A DNA stretch of 64,000 nt from Mucilaginibacter pineti (lineage in GTDB: Bacteria > Bacteroidota > Bacteroidia > Sphingobacteriales > Sphingobacteriaceae), in the NCBI RefSeq assembly GCF_900101875.1, contig NZ_FNAI01000015.1, positions 1-64,000 on the forward strand. Reading direction: 5' to 3'. The notes under the pieces are model-generated. The model made no database searches. It was not told the origin of the DNA and saw nothing but the letters and a program-made list of their open reading frames with translations. The position numbers were made by a program, and so were the translations under genes. This document shows positions 7,746 through 16,743 of the stretch, one piece after another; the first letter of the stretch is position 1, and every line of letters starts with the position of its first letter.

Positions 7746-8486
7746 TTATTTTTTTTCTCCAATTTTATTTTGCCAATGGTGGTAAAAACGCTTCAACCGG
7801 ATCCTTAACACATCGTAGACCAGCGTGTAAACCAGGATGGCTACCGGTACCAGGAAAGCATAAAACCCTTTGGCATGGAACAGGTACGCGCCGCCAACGG
7901 CGCCGCACATAAAGAAAAAGATGATGGCCAGGCGCAGCTTGATACGGGATAGCAGCAAGGGCCGTTCTTCGGTTTTTTGCTGCAGCGCCTGGGCCAGTTC
8001 GATACCCAGGTCGGTAAAGGTGCCCGTTAAATGCGTGGTCCGTACGACCGAACCGGAAACCAGTGAAACCAGCGCGTTTTGTAAACCCATCGCAAAGAGC
8101 AGGCTGCCGGCGAACAGTTCTTTGTCCACCAGGCTGCCATTGTAACGGTGGCCCAGCAGCGCGACGGTTAGTAAAATAACCGTCTCGATCAGGATCGGGA
8201 TGACATAAGAATACTGCTGGTTGCGGCCGATACGGGAAACGATCAGGCTGGAAACAAAAGCGCCGGCTAAAAATAAAAACATCCATAACGCTACCACCCG
8301 GGCAGTGGCCCAGTCCTGGAAAGCGATCCGTTCAGCGAACAGGGCCGCGTGGCCGGTAACGTTGGTCGTTAACACGGCAAATCCTAAAAAGCCCGCCGCG
8401 TTGACAAATCCGGCCGTAATGCCCAGCAGTGAAGCCAGTTTCACATTATGCGCGTAGGTTCGTTTGGTTCCTTGGTGCCTTAACAT
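7746..8486 (-). CDS. YoaK family (DUF1275) membrane protein
   Basis: The 246-residue protein is hydrophobic, with about six membrane segments, and has the DUF1275 start: GITAGFVNAAGFLGF followed by T-T-N-V-T-G-H. The motif GLQNALVS and then T-T-H-L-T-G-T-F-T-D-L-G are also diagnostic. The function of the family is unknown. I chose the ATG at 8486 over an upstream in-frame TTG at 8501. It is the last gene of a minus-strand operon with the PPOX protein and the TIM-barrel-like protein, which probably starts from the FNR-type promoter at 10803-10845. Confidence 0.8.
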   Translation of the reverse strand: MLRHQGTKRTYAHNVKLASLLGITAGFVNAAGFLGFAVLTTNVTGHAALFAERIAFQDWATARVVALWMFLFLAGAFVSSLIVSRIGRNQQYSYVIPILIETVILLTVALLGHRYNGSLVDKELFAGSLLFAMGLQNALVSLVSGSVVRTTHLTGTFTDLGIELAQALQQKTEERPLLLSRIKLRLAIIFFFMCGAVGGAYLFHAKGFYAFLVPVAILVYTLVYDVLRIRLKRFYHHWQNKIGEKK

Positions 8487-8536
8487 ATTCTTTATCTCCA
8501 AAGATAACCAAATGCCCTGCCTTTTTTCGCTTTAAC

Positions 8537-9022
8537 TTAATGTTCCTGTCCGGAGGCAGGTGTTAAATCCCGGTGCTCGAACTTGCCTGTTTTTTGATGA
8601 AGTTTCAGCCGGTAAAGCACCAGGTCCTTGGTGGTGCCGATCTCACTGGCCAGGTCGGCGATGCCATGTGAAGGATGTGCATCTTCCTTCCCGGACAGGA
8701 ACGGTTCGATCCGGTCGATGAGCTTTTGCATCACCCGCTGCTGTTCATCCATATCTTTGATTTCTTCAAAAGTACCCCAGCAGATCACGGATTGCCAGTT
8801 AAAAAAATCACGGATATCATCCACTTCAAAGCAGACCTCCGGGTTTTTGCGCATCAGGCTGATCTTTAAGCCATCTGAAGAATGCGCGTAAATAAAAGGG
8901 GTTTCGTACACGTAATGAACAGGAACGACATAAGTGATCCCATCTGCATGGCAGCCGATGCGGCCCAGTAATTTTGTTTGTAAAAGTTCTTCGAGCTTTT
9001 TATCGTTTAGTGTCCCTAACAT
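8537..9022 (-). CDS. Pyridoxamine 5'-phosphate oxidase family (FMN-binding) protein
   Basis: The 161-residue protein has the NimA/PPOX-like pattern: LGRIGCHADGITYVVPVHYVY, then IYAHSSDGLKISLMRKNPEVCFEVDD, then W-Q-S-V-I-C-W-G-T-F-E-E. This is the split-barrel FMN-binding fold. These proteins use FMN or F420 and often reduce small molecules. It starts only 11 bp after the TIM-barrel-like gene stops, so the two are cotranscribed. Its placement in an oxygen-controlled operon suggests a reductive role under low oxygen, which is an inference. Confidence 0.8.
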   Translation of the reverse strand: MLGTLNDKKLEELLQTKLLGRIGCHADGITYVVPVHYVYETPFIYAHSSDGLKISLMRKNPEVCFEVDDIRDFFNWQSVICWGTFEEIKDMDEQQRVMQKLIDRIEPFLSGKEDAHPSHGIADLASEIGTTKDLVLYRLKLHQKTGKFEHRDLTPASGQEH

Positions 9023-9033
9023 GGTTCTGTTCC

Positions 9034-10797
9034 TTATATCAACGTATTGTTCAGTTTCGTTTCCGCCAGCGCCAGGTCATAAATACCGAACTGGGGCAGG
9101 GGCCATTCGTTCCAGAGCTGTTTATAATAGCTTATCCCTGACAGCAGTTGTTCTTTAAACTTAGTCAGCTGCTTTTGCTTCTTCTCCGTCAGGTCCTTTA
9201 AATGCGCCTGCAGATCTTTTTGCAGGTAATCGATATAGAGCTCCAGTTCTTTGATAAATACGTGCGGGCGTTTGATCTGATCCAGTAAGTTAACCTGGCC
9301 GTAGATATGTTTGACCATTTCCTCCAGGCTGTAGATCCTGCTGAAATAGGCCAGGTTGGGTCCGGGGCAGATGGCTACCGCGTTATTTTCCCGGGGCCTT
9401 TCGATCCCGTATTTCAGATAAGTGGAGGAACACAAGCCTTCACACAGGCAGATCTTTTCGGTAATTACGTTAAATTGCTGCTGATAGTCGGCCGCCGGCA
9501 ATTCAATTGCCTGCAATTGCTGTATTTTCAGATGCTGGTATTCCCTTGAGGCCGTGCAAATGGGCTGCTCGGTAAATTCCGTATTGGTACATAGATACTT
9601 TTTCGTACAAGGGCTGCCCGGCCTGCCTTTTTCCAGCCGCGCCAGGCGCTGTTCTTCTATCGAACTGTTTTTAAAGTTATTGAACAGGATCCCCAAAGGC
9701 GAGGCGCCGCTCAGGTAAAAATCGGTTTCCGCCGCGCCTGCCAACTGTAGGAGCGTGGCTTCGTCCACGTTGGTCGCTTCGGGAACTAAAAGAAAGGGGC
9801 TGCCCCAGCCGGTCGCGTCCAGCGCATAATGGTCCAGCAGGAACGCATTTTCGGCAGCCGTCCCGATACCGCCCTGTACGCTTAAACGTTGCGGATGATG
9901 ATGGGCTGTTATCCCCTTTTGTAACAGGGCAGGGGCATAAAGCCCGAACAGCTCCGCGGCCATTTCTTCCCTTTTCTGTTTAAATTCTTCCAGTATGGGC
10001 CCCAGCAGGTAACCCTCGGTAGCGAAAGCGTGGCCGCCGCAGTTCAGGCCCGATTCCACGCGGAACTCGGACACCCATAGACCCTTTTTTGCCAGGAACT
10101 TCGCCTGGATAAAAGCGGAACGGAAGTCGCTGACTTTGAGAATGATCTTTTTTTGCAGTGCGCCCGCCTCATCCGGCAGGAAATCCCCGAAGGCTTCCAG
10201 GTAACTATATAGCCTGGGATTCATGCCCGCGGACAACGTTACCGAAGAATGCAGCTTGCTGTTTGCAAAACCGCGTAAAGCGGCCAGCGCATCCGTGTTT
10301 TCATCACCGAGATAGCTCCCATCCGCCGAAAAATTCATTTTATCCACCTTGGCCATGATGTTGACATCGATCGCACCGGGCCGCATCAGTTCCCTTAACA
10401 AATTTTGAAAGATATCTTTCCGTTGACCCTGGGGGTATTCCAGCATCAGGTCATAGCCCTGCCGCAGCTGGGAAGTTTCGGGCAGGAGCTCAAAATACCT
10501 GCAAATATCGTTGCCGGGCGTAAAGGCCTGTAGTTTCAGTTCCCGGAACTGCTTTTCCACCAGCTCATGAATTAAGTTGAGATAGGCGGTGATCCGCTTC
10601 GCCCGGGCATCCGGCGCGGTTTTGGGGATCAGGGTATACCGGAGTTGGTTTTCGGCCGAATGATAGGCCCGCATCCTTTCCGTCAGTTCATCATCAACAA
10701 TGGAGATCACGGAAGAAATACCGTAACGCGCGACTTTTAGCGGGGTATCGATAGAATACCCCAACCCTAACACGGGGATATGGAATGTATGGCTCAT
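9034..10797 (-). CDS. Cysteine-rich TIM-barrel-like protein of unknown function
   Basis: I cannot assign a firm function to this 587-residue protein. It begins VLGLGYSIDTPLKVARYGIS and later has CGGHAFATEGYLLG and VQGGIGTAAENAFLL. The segment GWGSPFLLVPEATNVDEATL follows, recalling FMN-dependent nitronate monooxygenase/PfaD-like TIM barrels. Between roughly residues 395 and 490 it has clustered cysteines (SPCTKKYLCTN, then ICLCEGLCSS, then AICPGP) that could bind an iron-sulfur cluster. Its promoter has an FNR-type box, and the -7 element TAATTTTG (complement of 10803-10810) ends 5 nt before the ATG, so its mRNA is probably leaderless. It heads an operon with the PPOX and YoaK genes. Confidence 0.6.
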   Translation of the reverse strand: MSHTFHIPVLGLGYSIDTPLKVARYGISSVISIVDDELTERMRAYHSAENQLRYTLIPKTAPDARAKRITAYLNLIHELVEKQFRELKLQAFTPGNDICRYFELLPETSQLRQGYDLMLEYPQGQRKDIFQNLLRELMRPGAIDVNIMAKVDKMNFSADGSYLGDENTDALAALRGFANSKLHSSVTLSAGMNPRLYSYLEAFGDFLPDEAGALQKKIILKVSDFRSAFIQAKFLAKKGLWVSEFRVESGLNCGGHAFATEGYLLGPILEEFKQKREEMAAELFGLYAPALLQKGITAHHHPQRLSVQGGIGTAAENAFLLDHYALDATGWGSPFLLVPEATNVDEATLLQLAGAAETDFYLSGASPLGILFNNFKNSSIEEQRLARLEKGRPGSPCTKKYLCTNTEFTEQPICTASREYQHLKIQQLQAIELPAADYQQQFNVITEKICLCEGLCSSTYLKYGIERPRENNAVAICPGPNLAYFSRIYSLEEMVKHIYGQVNLLDQIKRPHVFIKELELYIDYLQKDLQAHLKDLTEKKQKQLTKFKEQLLSGISYYKQLWNEWPLPQFGIYDLALAETKLNNTLI

Positions 10798-10802
10798 GCC
10801 GT

Positions 10803-10898
10803 CAAAATTAGGCAGCAGCCCCCGGCTAAAAACTGATGCAGGTCACATTTTTTTAAGTCATTCATCATTCTTTACCTGTGGCTAAACCCGCAGTTTTG
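10803..10898. promoter_or_regulatory. FNR/FixK-type box with divergent promoters (TIM-barrel gene / ccoI)
   Basis: TGATGCAGGTCA at 10834-10845 matches TGAY-N4-RTCA. For ccoI the -7 element CAGTTTTG (10891-10898) is centred 55 bp downstream of the box centre. For the minus-strand gene the -7 element TAATTTTG (complement of 10803-10810) is centred 33 bp away. One box can therefore act in a -60-like position one way and a -40-like position the other way. Confidence 0.7.
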
Positions 10899-10917
10899 GA
10901 ACCATAAATAGCTGGCT

Positions 10918-13308
10918 ATGAAGGAGACCTTAACGCTAAAAGAAATAACTTGTTACCACTGTGGGGACGAAGTTCCCGATGCCGGGATCAGGGCCGATGA
11001 AAAAGACTTTTGCTGCCAGGGCTGCAAAGGGGTCTACCAGGTATTACGCGACAACCAGCTTTGTAGCTATTATAGTTATAACGACCACCCCGGCGCGAAC
11101 CGGGAACAACAAAATAAACGCTTTGATTACCTGGGCGAACCATCGATTGTCAGTCAGCTGATCGACTATACTGATGAGCAGCAAACGATCGTTACCTTTT
11201 ACCTGCCGCATATTCACTGCAGCTCTTGTCTCTGGCTGCTCGAACAATTGAACAGGATCAACCCCGCTATCTATTATTGCCGGGTCGATTTCCTGAAAAA
11301 GCAGATCAATATCAAGTTCGATCAGTGCCAGCTCAGCCTGCAGGGACTGGTAGAGCTGCTGGATGACATTGGCTATGAGCCGCTGATCAGCTTGCAGGAT
11401 ATCATCAAAAAACAAAACGCGGTTCCGCGTGATAACCTGGTGCTGAAAATAGCCGTGGCCGGTTTTTGCTTTGGCAACGTCATGCTGCTCAGTTTTCCAG
11501 AATACTTCGGCTTGTCCATAGCCGATCAATCCTTCCGGCATTTTTTTGGCTGGCTCAATATTTTGTTTTCGTTGCCGATCGTATTTTATAGCGGGCGGGG
11601 CTATTTTGTGTCCGCCTGGAACAACCTGCGCAATAAAGTATTGCATATCGATTTTCCCCTGGCCCTGGGTATCGCGGTATTGTTTATCCGTACCGTCGCG
11701 GAGATCCTCACCCATAGCGGGGCGGGATTTGCAGACACCCTCTGCGGCCTGGTATTTTTCCTGCTGATCGGCAAACTGGTCCAGCAAAAAACCTATCACC
11801 ATATTTCCTTTGAGCGCGATTACCGTTCTTTTTTCCCGGTAGCCGTGCAAGTGATCACAGATGGAAAAGAACGGCCGGTTCCGCTGTCGGAGCTGGAAAC
11901 CGGGCACCGGATCGTGATCCGTAACCAGGAGATCATCCCGGCCGACGCCATCCTCTTAAAAGGAGAGGCGCTGATCGATTTTAGTTTTGTCACCGGGGAA
12001 TCCGTACCGGTCAGCAAAACCTTAGGGGAGATCATTTATGCCGGCGGGCGCCAGACCGGCCAGGCCATAGAAATGGAAGTGATCAAACCGGTTTCCCAGA
12101 GTTATCTTACCCAGCTTTGGAACAATGAAGCCTTTACCCAGCCGAAAGGAAACCGGATACCTTCGTTCAATGAAAAAGTAAGCAAATATTTTACCATCGT
12201 GTTGCTGGCCATCGCGTTTTCGGCCTTTTTCTTTTGGCTGCAAACCGATAGCAGCAGGGCCCTTGCCGCTTTTACTTCCGTATTGATCGTGGCCTGTCCC
12301 TGTGCGCTCGCTTTAAGCACGCCCTTCACCCTGTCCGCGGCCCTGAGTATCTTTGACCGTAACCGGTTCTATTTAAAAAACACCGCTGTTGTAGAACAGC
12401 TGGCGGGCATAGATACCATCGTCCTGGATAAAACGGGAACGATCACGACCGGCGATCCTACCAGCCTGACCCTGCAGGCGGAGCTGACCGGGGAGCAAAA
12501 GCAACTGGTTTATAGCGTTTGCATGAATTCCGGGCACCCGCTCAGCCGGATGATCTGCCGTTATCTCGGTCATGAAGACGGCCTGGAGGTAGCGGATTAT
12601 ACCGAGATCCTGGGTAAGGGGATACTGGCCGGTATCCGGCAGCACCAGGTCCGCATCGGGAATGAACAATTTGTATTGGGCTGTCGCGGGGCGCAGGTGA
12701 ATACCACGCAGGTACACCTGATGGTCGACGACAACTACCTGGGTTATTTTTCCTTTATACATTATTACCGAAAGGGACTGGAAAAGATCGCGGAACTCCA
12801 GACAGATTACCAGCTTCATTTAGTTTCCGGCGACGGAGATCACGAACTACCCGAACTCCTGCCTTTTTTCCGTTATGCAGAACAATTGCACTTCAACCAG
12901 TCGCCGCAGCAAAAGTTGGATTATATCCGCCTGCTGCAACTCCAGGGCAATAAAGTCATGATGATCGGCGACGGGCTGAACGATTCGGGGGCCTTAAAGC
13001 AAAGCGACCTGGGCATCGCCGTAACGGAAAATATCAATAATTTTTCGCCGGGAAGCGATGCCATCCTGGATGGCCGCTCCTTTGAGCAGCTGCCGTCCTT
13101 CCTGAAATTTGCGAAAGATACGGTAAAGGTCATTCAGCTATCGTTCGGCATATCGCTGGTCTATAACCTGGTCGGCCTCAGCTTTGCCATTACCGGGAAG
13201 TTATCACCGCTCACGGCGGCGATATTAATGCCGGTCAGCACCGTAACCATCATTTCCTTTACCAGTATCGCCACACGCGTGGCGGCCAAATTCAGAAAGC
13301 TGCTATGA
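10918..13308 (+). CDS. ccoI: Copper-translocating P-type ATPase CcoI/FixI
   Basis: The 796-residue ATPase exports or delivers copper for cbb3 oxidase assembly. It has an N-terminal metal-binding region (CYHCGDEV, CCQGCKGVY) and an HMA-like domain with HCSSCLWLLEQL. The translocation motif is CPCALALSTPF, the phosphorylation motif is DKTGTITTG, TGES lies in the actuator domain, and the hinge is MIGDGLNDSGAL. The cysteine-rich N-terminus and the adjacent ccoS and ccoN identify it as CcoI rather than CopA. The stop codon overlaps the ccoS ATG (ATGA). It is driven by the FNR-type promoter at 10834-10898. Confidence 0.95.
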   Translation: MKETLTLKEITCYHCGDEVPDAGIRADEKDFCCQGCKGVYQVLRDNQLCSYYSYNDHPGANREQQNKRFDYLGEPSIVSQLIDYTDEQQTIVTFYLPHIHCSSCLWLLEQLNRINPAIYYCRVDFLKKQINIKFDQCQLSLQGLVELLDDIGYEPLISLQDIIKKQNAVPRDNLVLKIAVAGFCFGNVMLLSFPEYFGLSIADQSFRHFFGWLNILFSLPIVFYSGRGYFVSAWNNLRNKVLHIDFPLALGIAVLFIRTVAEILTHSGAGFADTLCGLVFFLLIGKLVQQKTYHHISFERDYRSFFPVAVQVITDGKERPVPLSELETGHRIVIRNQEIIPADAILLKGEALIDFSFVTGESVPVSKTLGEIIYAGGRQTGQAIEMEVIKPVSQSYLTQLWNNEAFTQPKGNRIPSFNEKVSKYFTIVLLAIAFSAFFFWLQTDSSRALAAFTSVLIVACPCALALSTPFTLSAALSIFDRNRFYLKNTAVVEQLAGIDTIVLDKTGTITTGDPTSLTLQAELTGEQKQLVYSVCMNSGHPLSRMICRYLGHEDGLEVADYTEILGKGILAGIRQHQVRIGNEQFVLGCRGAQVNTTQVHLMVDDNYLGYFSFIHYYRKGLEKIAELQTDYQLHLVSGDGDHELPELLPFFRYAEQLHFNQSPQQKLDYIRLLQLQGNKVMMIGDGLNDSGALKQSDLGIAVTENINNFSPGSDAILDGRSFEQLPSFLKFAKDTVKVIQLSFGISLVYNLVGLSFAITGKLSPLTAAILMPVSTVTIISFTSIATRVAAKFRKLL

Positions 13309-13466
13309 CGATCCTGTATTTCCTGATCGGCTGCAGTATCCTGCTCGCATTGATCTTTTTAGCTGGCTTTTTCTGGGCCCAGAAAAGCGGGCAGCACGAT
13401 GACCTGTATACCCCGGCCATGCGGATCCTGCTGGAGGATAAGGAAGAACCGCCGCCTGAAAAATGA
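13305..13466 (+). CDS. ccoS: cbb3 oxidase maturation protein CcoS
   Basis: This 53-residue protein starts at the ATG overlapping the ccoI stop. It has one N-terminal membrane segment (FLIGCSILLALIFLAGFFWA) followed by a short charged tail with DDLYTPAMRIL. This is the CcoS layout, where a W-A-x-x-S/K-G-Q-x-D-D segment follows the helix. CcoS is needed for cofactor insertion into cbb3 oxidase. Its stop codon TGA forms the first bases of the FNR-type box of the next promoter. Confidence 0.9.
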   Translation: MTILYFLIGCSILLALIFLAGFFWAQKSGQHDDLYTPAMRILLEDKEEPPPEK

Positions 13467-13528
13467 TACCGATCATTATTTTAATTAATCCCGGTCATTC
13501 CCTGGAAAAATGACCCCAGCTAATTTTA
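13464..13528 (+). promoter_or_regulatory. FNR/FixK-type promoter of the ccoNO operon
   Basis: TGATACCGATCA at 13464-13475 matches TGAY-N4-RTCA and overlaps the ccoS stop. The -7-like TAATTTTA at 13521-13528 is centred 55 bp downstream. A second, weaker site TAATCCCGGTCA (13486-13497, one mismatch) is centred 33 bp upstream of the -7 element. GGTCATT at 13493-13499 and AATGACC at 13509-13515 form a further inverted repeat. The oxidase genes start at 13548. Confidence 0.7.
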
Positions 13529-13547
13529 CACCATCAAAGAATTAAAT

Positions 13548-15671
13548 ATGCAGCCCGAAAAATTTTACTACGACAACAAGATCGTCCGGAACTTTGGCAT
13601 AGCGACCGTCATCTGGGGGATCGCCGGCATGACCATCGGCCTCCTGATCGCTATTCAGCTCTATTATCCGGGCGCGAATATGCACAACCAGTACACCACC
13701 TTTGGCCGGATAAGGCCGCTGCATACCAATGCGGTGATCTTTGCCTTTGTCGGCAATGCGATCTTTATGGGGGTCTATTACTCCCTGCAGCGCCTGCTCA
13801 AAGCGAGAATGTTCAGCGACACGCTAAGCGCCATCCATTTCTGGGGCTGGCAGTTGATCATCGTCAGCGCGCTGATCACCCTTCCCTTAGGCTTAACCAC
13901 CTCGCATGAATATGCCGAACTGGAATGGCCGATTGATATCGCGATCACCGTGATCTGGGTCGTGTTTGGCTGGAACATGTTCGGCACGATATTCAAGCGC
14001 CGGGAAAGGCACCTGTATGTAGCCATCTGGTTTTACATCGCCACCTTTGTCACCATCGCGGTACTGCATATTGTCAACTCCGTTGAAATACCTGTTACTT
14101 TCTGGAAAAGTTATATGGTTTATGCCGGTGTGCAGGACGCGCTGGTGCAGTGGTGGTACGGGCATAACGCGGTAGCGTTCTTCCTGACCACGCCTTACCT
14201 GGGGATGATGTATTACTTTTTGCCCAAGATGGCTAACCGCCCGATCTATTCCTATAAACTGAGTATCCTGCATTTCTGGGCGCTGATCTTTATTTATATC
14301 TGGGCAGGGCCTCACCATTTATTGTATACCACCTTACCCGGCTGGGCGCAATCCTTAGGCGTGGCATTCTCGATCATGCTGATCGCGCCAAGCTGGGGCG
14401 GTATGATCAATGGCTTGCTAACGTTGCGGGGCGCCTGGGACAAGGTGCGTGACGATGTGATTCTCAAATTTATGGTGGTTGGCCTGACCGCCTATGGTAT
14501 GGCTACCTTCGAAGGCCCGATGCTGGCATTGAAACAGATTAATGCCATAGCCCACTTTAGTGACTGGATCATCGCCCACGTACACGTCGGCGCTTTAGGC
14601 TGGAACGGCTTTTTAACCTTCGCCATTTTATACTGGCTGATCCCCAGGATCTACCGTACCGAACTTTATTCTAAAAAATTGGCTTCTTTCCACTTTTGGA
14701 TCGGCACATTGGGTATCTTATTTTACGTGATCCCTTTATACTGGGCCGGTTTTACCCAGGGGTTGATGCTCAAAGAATTTACGCCGGAAGGCATCCTGAA
14801 ATACAATTTCCTGGAAACGGTATTACGCATCGTACCGATGTGGGTTACCCGTTCACTGGGCGGCGGTATGTACCTGACCGGTGTGATCGTGATGGCTTAT
14901 AACCTGACCCGTACCGCCTTGCAGGGGCAATTACTGGCCAATGAACCCGCACAAGCGATGCCATTGGAACCGGTAAGCGCCATGGTTAAAGAAAGTACCT
15001 GGCACCGCAGGCTGGAACGCAGGCCCATACAATTTATGGTACTTGCCCTGGTCGTGATCCTGATCGGCTCCTTTATCGAGATCATGCCGACCTTAACCAT
15101 TTCTTCCAATATCCCGACGATCGCCAGTGTGAAACCCTATACCTCTTTAGAATTACAGGGCAGGGACCTCTACATCCGCGAAGGCTGTGTGAGCTGTCAT
15201 TCGCAGACCGTCCGGCCCTTCCGTTCAGAAACGGAACGCTACGGCGAATACAGCAAAGCCGGGGAATTTGTTTATGACCACCCGTTTCTATGGGGTTCCG
15301 AAAGGAAAGGGCCCGACCTGGCGCGGGTGGGCGGCAAATATCCCAATGCCTGGCACTATAATCACCTGATGGACCCGCGGCTGATGTCACCGGGAAGTAT
15401 CATGCCCAACTATGACTGGCTGCTTACCCAGGACCTGGATACCAGCACCACCGCTGCCAAGATCGCCGCGCTGCGGAAAGTGGGTGTGCCATACCCTGCG
15501 GGTTATGAGCGCATCGCCAACCGGGACCTGGACCGGCAAGCCAAAGCCATTGCGGCGGACCTGGCGGAAAACCATATCCGGGTTTCCAGCCGGAAAGAGA
15601 TCATTGCCATTACGGCCTACCTGCAACGGCTGGGCATGGATATTAAAGCAAATAAAACAACTACTAAATAA
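13548..15671 (+). CDS. ccoNO: cbb3-type cytochrome c oxidase, fused CcoN-CcoO
   Basis: The 707-residue protein joins the 12-helix catalytic subunit (about residues 1-480) to the membrane-anchored cytochrome c subunit. The CcoN part has the histidine-bearing segments of haem-copper oxidases (QWWYGHNAVAFFLT, WAGPHHLLYT, IAHVHVGALGWNG). The CcoO part has the haem c motif CVSCH at residues 547-551, then ERYGEYSKAGEF and PGSIMPNYDWL with the axial methionine. It reduces oxygen to water with high affinity at the inner membrane. Fusion of N and O is common in Bacteroidetes. ccoQ and ccoP follow immediately. Confidence 0.95.
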   Translation: MQPEKFYYDNKIVRNFGIATVIWGIAGMTIGLLIAIQLYYPGANMHNQYTTFGRIRPLHTNAVIFAFVGNAIFMGVYYSLQRLLKARMFSDTLSAIHFWGWQLIIVSALITLPLGLTTSHEYAELEWPIDIAITVIWVVFGWNMFGTIFKRRERHLYVAIWFYIATFVTIAVLHIVNSVEIPVTFWKSYMVYAGVQDALVQWWYGHNAVAFFLTTPYLGMMYYFLPKMANRPIYSYKLSILHFWALIFIYIWAGPHHLLYTTLPGWAQSLGVAFSIMLIAPSWGGMINGLLTLRGAWDKVRDDVILKFMVVGLTAYGMATFEGPMLALKQINAIAHFSDWIIAHVHVGALGWNGFLTFAILYWLIPRIYRTELYSKKLASFHFWIGTLGILFYVIPLYWAGFTQGLMLKEFTPEGILKYNFLETVLRIVPMWVTRSLGGGMYLTGVIVMAYNLTRTALQGQLLANEPAQAMPLEPVSAMVKESTWHRRLERRPIQFMVLALVVILIGSFIEIMPTLTISSNIPTIASVKPYTSLELQGRDLYIREGCVSCHSQTVRPFRSETERYGEYSKAGEFVYDHPFLWGSERKGPDLARVGGKYPNAWHYNHLMDPRLMSPGSIMPNYDWLLTQDLDTSTTAAKIAALRKVGVPYPAGYERIANRDLDRQAKAIAADLAENHIRVSSRKEIIAITAYLQRLGMDIKANKTTTK

Positions 15672-15678
15672 CACTGTC

Positions 15679-15870
15679 ATGTTCGATCAATTTGTCAAAG
15701 ACGTTTCGGGGAAGGAAATGTACCTGATCTTCTCCCTCTGGATATTCCTGGTATTCTTCGTGGTGGTGAGCATACTGCTTTTTATAACCAAAAAGCAGTA
15801 TATCGACTATATGGGCGATCTTCCTTTGGAAGACGGGACACCGGACGCATCTCAATCTTTACCCTTATGA
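15679..15870 (+). CDS. ccoQ: cbb3 oxidase subunit CcoQ
   Basis: This 63-residue protein starts at the ATG 7 bp after the ccoNO stop. It has a single membrane helix (YLIFSLWIFLVFFVVVSILL) followed by a basic-to-acidic tail with KKQYIDYMGDLPLEDG. Size, topology and position between ccoNO and ccoP identify the small CcoQ/FixQ subunit, which stabilises the oxidase complex. Its TGA overlaps the ccoP ATG. Confidence 0.85.
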   Translation: MFDQFVKDVSGKEMYLIFSLWIFLVFFVVVSILLFITKKQYIDYMGDLPLEDGTPDASQSLPL

Positions 15871-16739
15871 AATACTTGCGCACCCTCCTCCTGGCCGGGC
15901 TTTGCCTGGCCGTACAACCGGCGCTGGCAGCTGATGACCATAGCCTGATACCCGGTGATGTTGAAAATTATATCGGCTACGGCGCGATCATGCTGCTGCT
16001 GCTGCTGATCATTGTGGCTTTACTGGTCATTTTGCGGGCCTTTAACATCGTGACCAGGCTGGTGCTGAAAGCGGATGGCTACAGCGACGAACAGATCGAA
16101 GCGGAACTCCACCCGGTAAAAATTAAAAAGCCGAAAGCGGAAGTCTGGAACAAACTGCTGTCGCTAAGGCCCTTAGCAGAAGAAAAAGAACTGTTGATCG
16201 CGCATGATTATGATGGTATCCAGGAGCTGGATAACCCGATCCCGGCCTGGTTCATGTACCTGTTCTATATCACGATCATTTTCGCGGTCGGCTACCTGCT
16301 CAATTACCATGTATTTCATACCGGGCAACTGCAATATGAAGAATATAAAACCGAGATGGTGCAGGCCGATGCGGCCAAAAAGCTGTACCTGAGCAAAGCG
16401 GCTAACCAGGTTGATGAAAATACCGTCAAACTGGTGAAGGACCCCGCGGTGCTTGCCGCCGGGCAGGCGGTTTTCAAACAGAACTGTGTAGCCTGCCACG
16501 GCGATCATGCGCAGGGCATGGTAGGCCCTAATTTAACGGACAATTTCTGGCTGCACGGGCACAAGGTCAATGACCTGTTCAAAACCGTCAAATACGGCGT
16601 TTTAGCCAAAGGGATGCCGACCTGGGAAAAGGTTTTGTCACCCGGGCAGATCTCGGCGGTGGTCAATTATGTCAAATCCCTGCACGGGACAAACCCGGCT
16701 AACCCCAAAGCACCGCAGGGAACGGAAGAAAAGGATTGA
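15867..16739 (+). CDS. ccoP: cbb3 oxidase cytochrome c subunit CcoP (single haem)
   Basis: The 290-residue subunit has an N-terminal signal-like helix, a second membrane segment (IMLLLLLIIVALLVIL), a cytoplasmic loop, a third helix (FMYLFYITIIFAVGYLL) and a C-terminal cytochrome c domain. The haem motif CVACH is at residues 207-211, with the methionine ligand in AKGMPTW. It passes electrons to CcoO. Proteobacterial CcoP normally has two haem c sites, but only one is present here. The ATG overlaps the ccoQ stop. Confidence 0.9.
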   Translation: MKYLRTLLLAGLCLAVQPALAADDHSLIPGDVENYIGYGAIMLLLLLIIVALLVILRAFNIVTRLVLKADGYSDEQIEAELHPVKIKKPKAEVWNKLLSLRPLAEEKELLIAHDYDGIQELDNPIPAWFMYLFYITIIFAVGYLLNYHVFHTGQLQYEEYKTEMVQADAAKKLYLSKAANQVDENTVKLVKDPAVLAAGQAVFKQNCVACHGDHAQGMVGPNLTDNFWLHGHKVNDLFKTVKYGVLAKGMPTWEKVLSPGQISAVVNYVKSLHGTNPANPKAPQGTEEKD

Positions 16740-16743
16740 GCTC

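Noticed and set aside
11044..11907. Long minus-strand frame (287 codons) opposite ccoI
   Set aside because: Shadow of a strongly supported P-type ATPase gene; the GC-rich codon pattern produces long antisense frames throughout the block.
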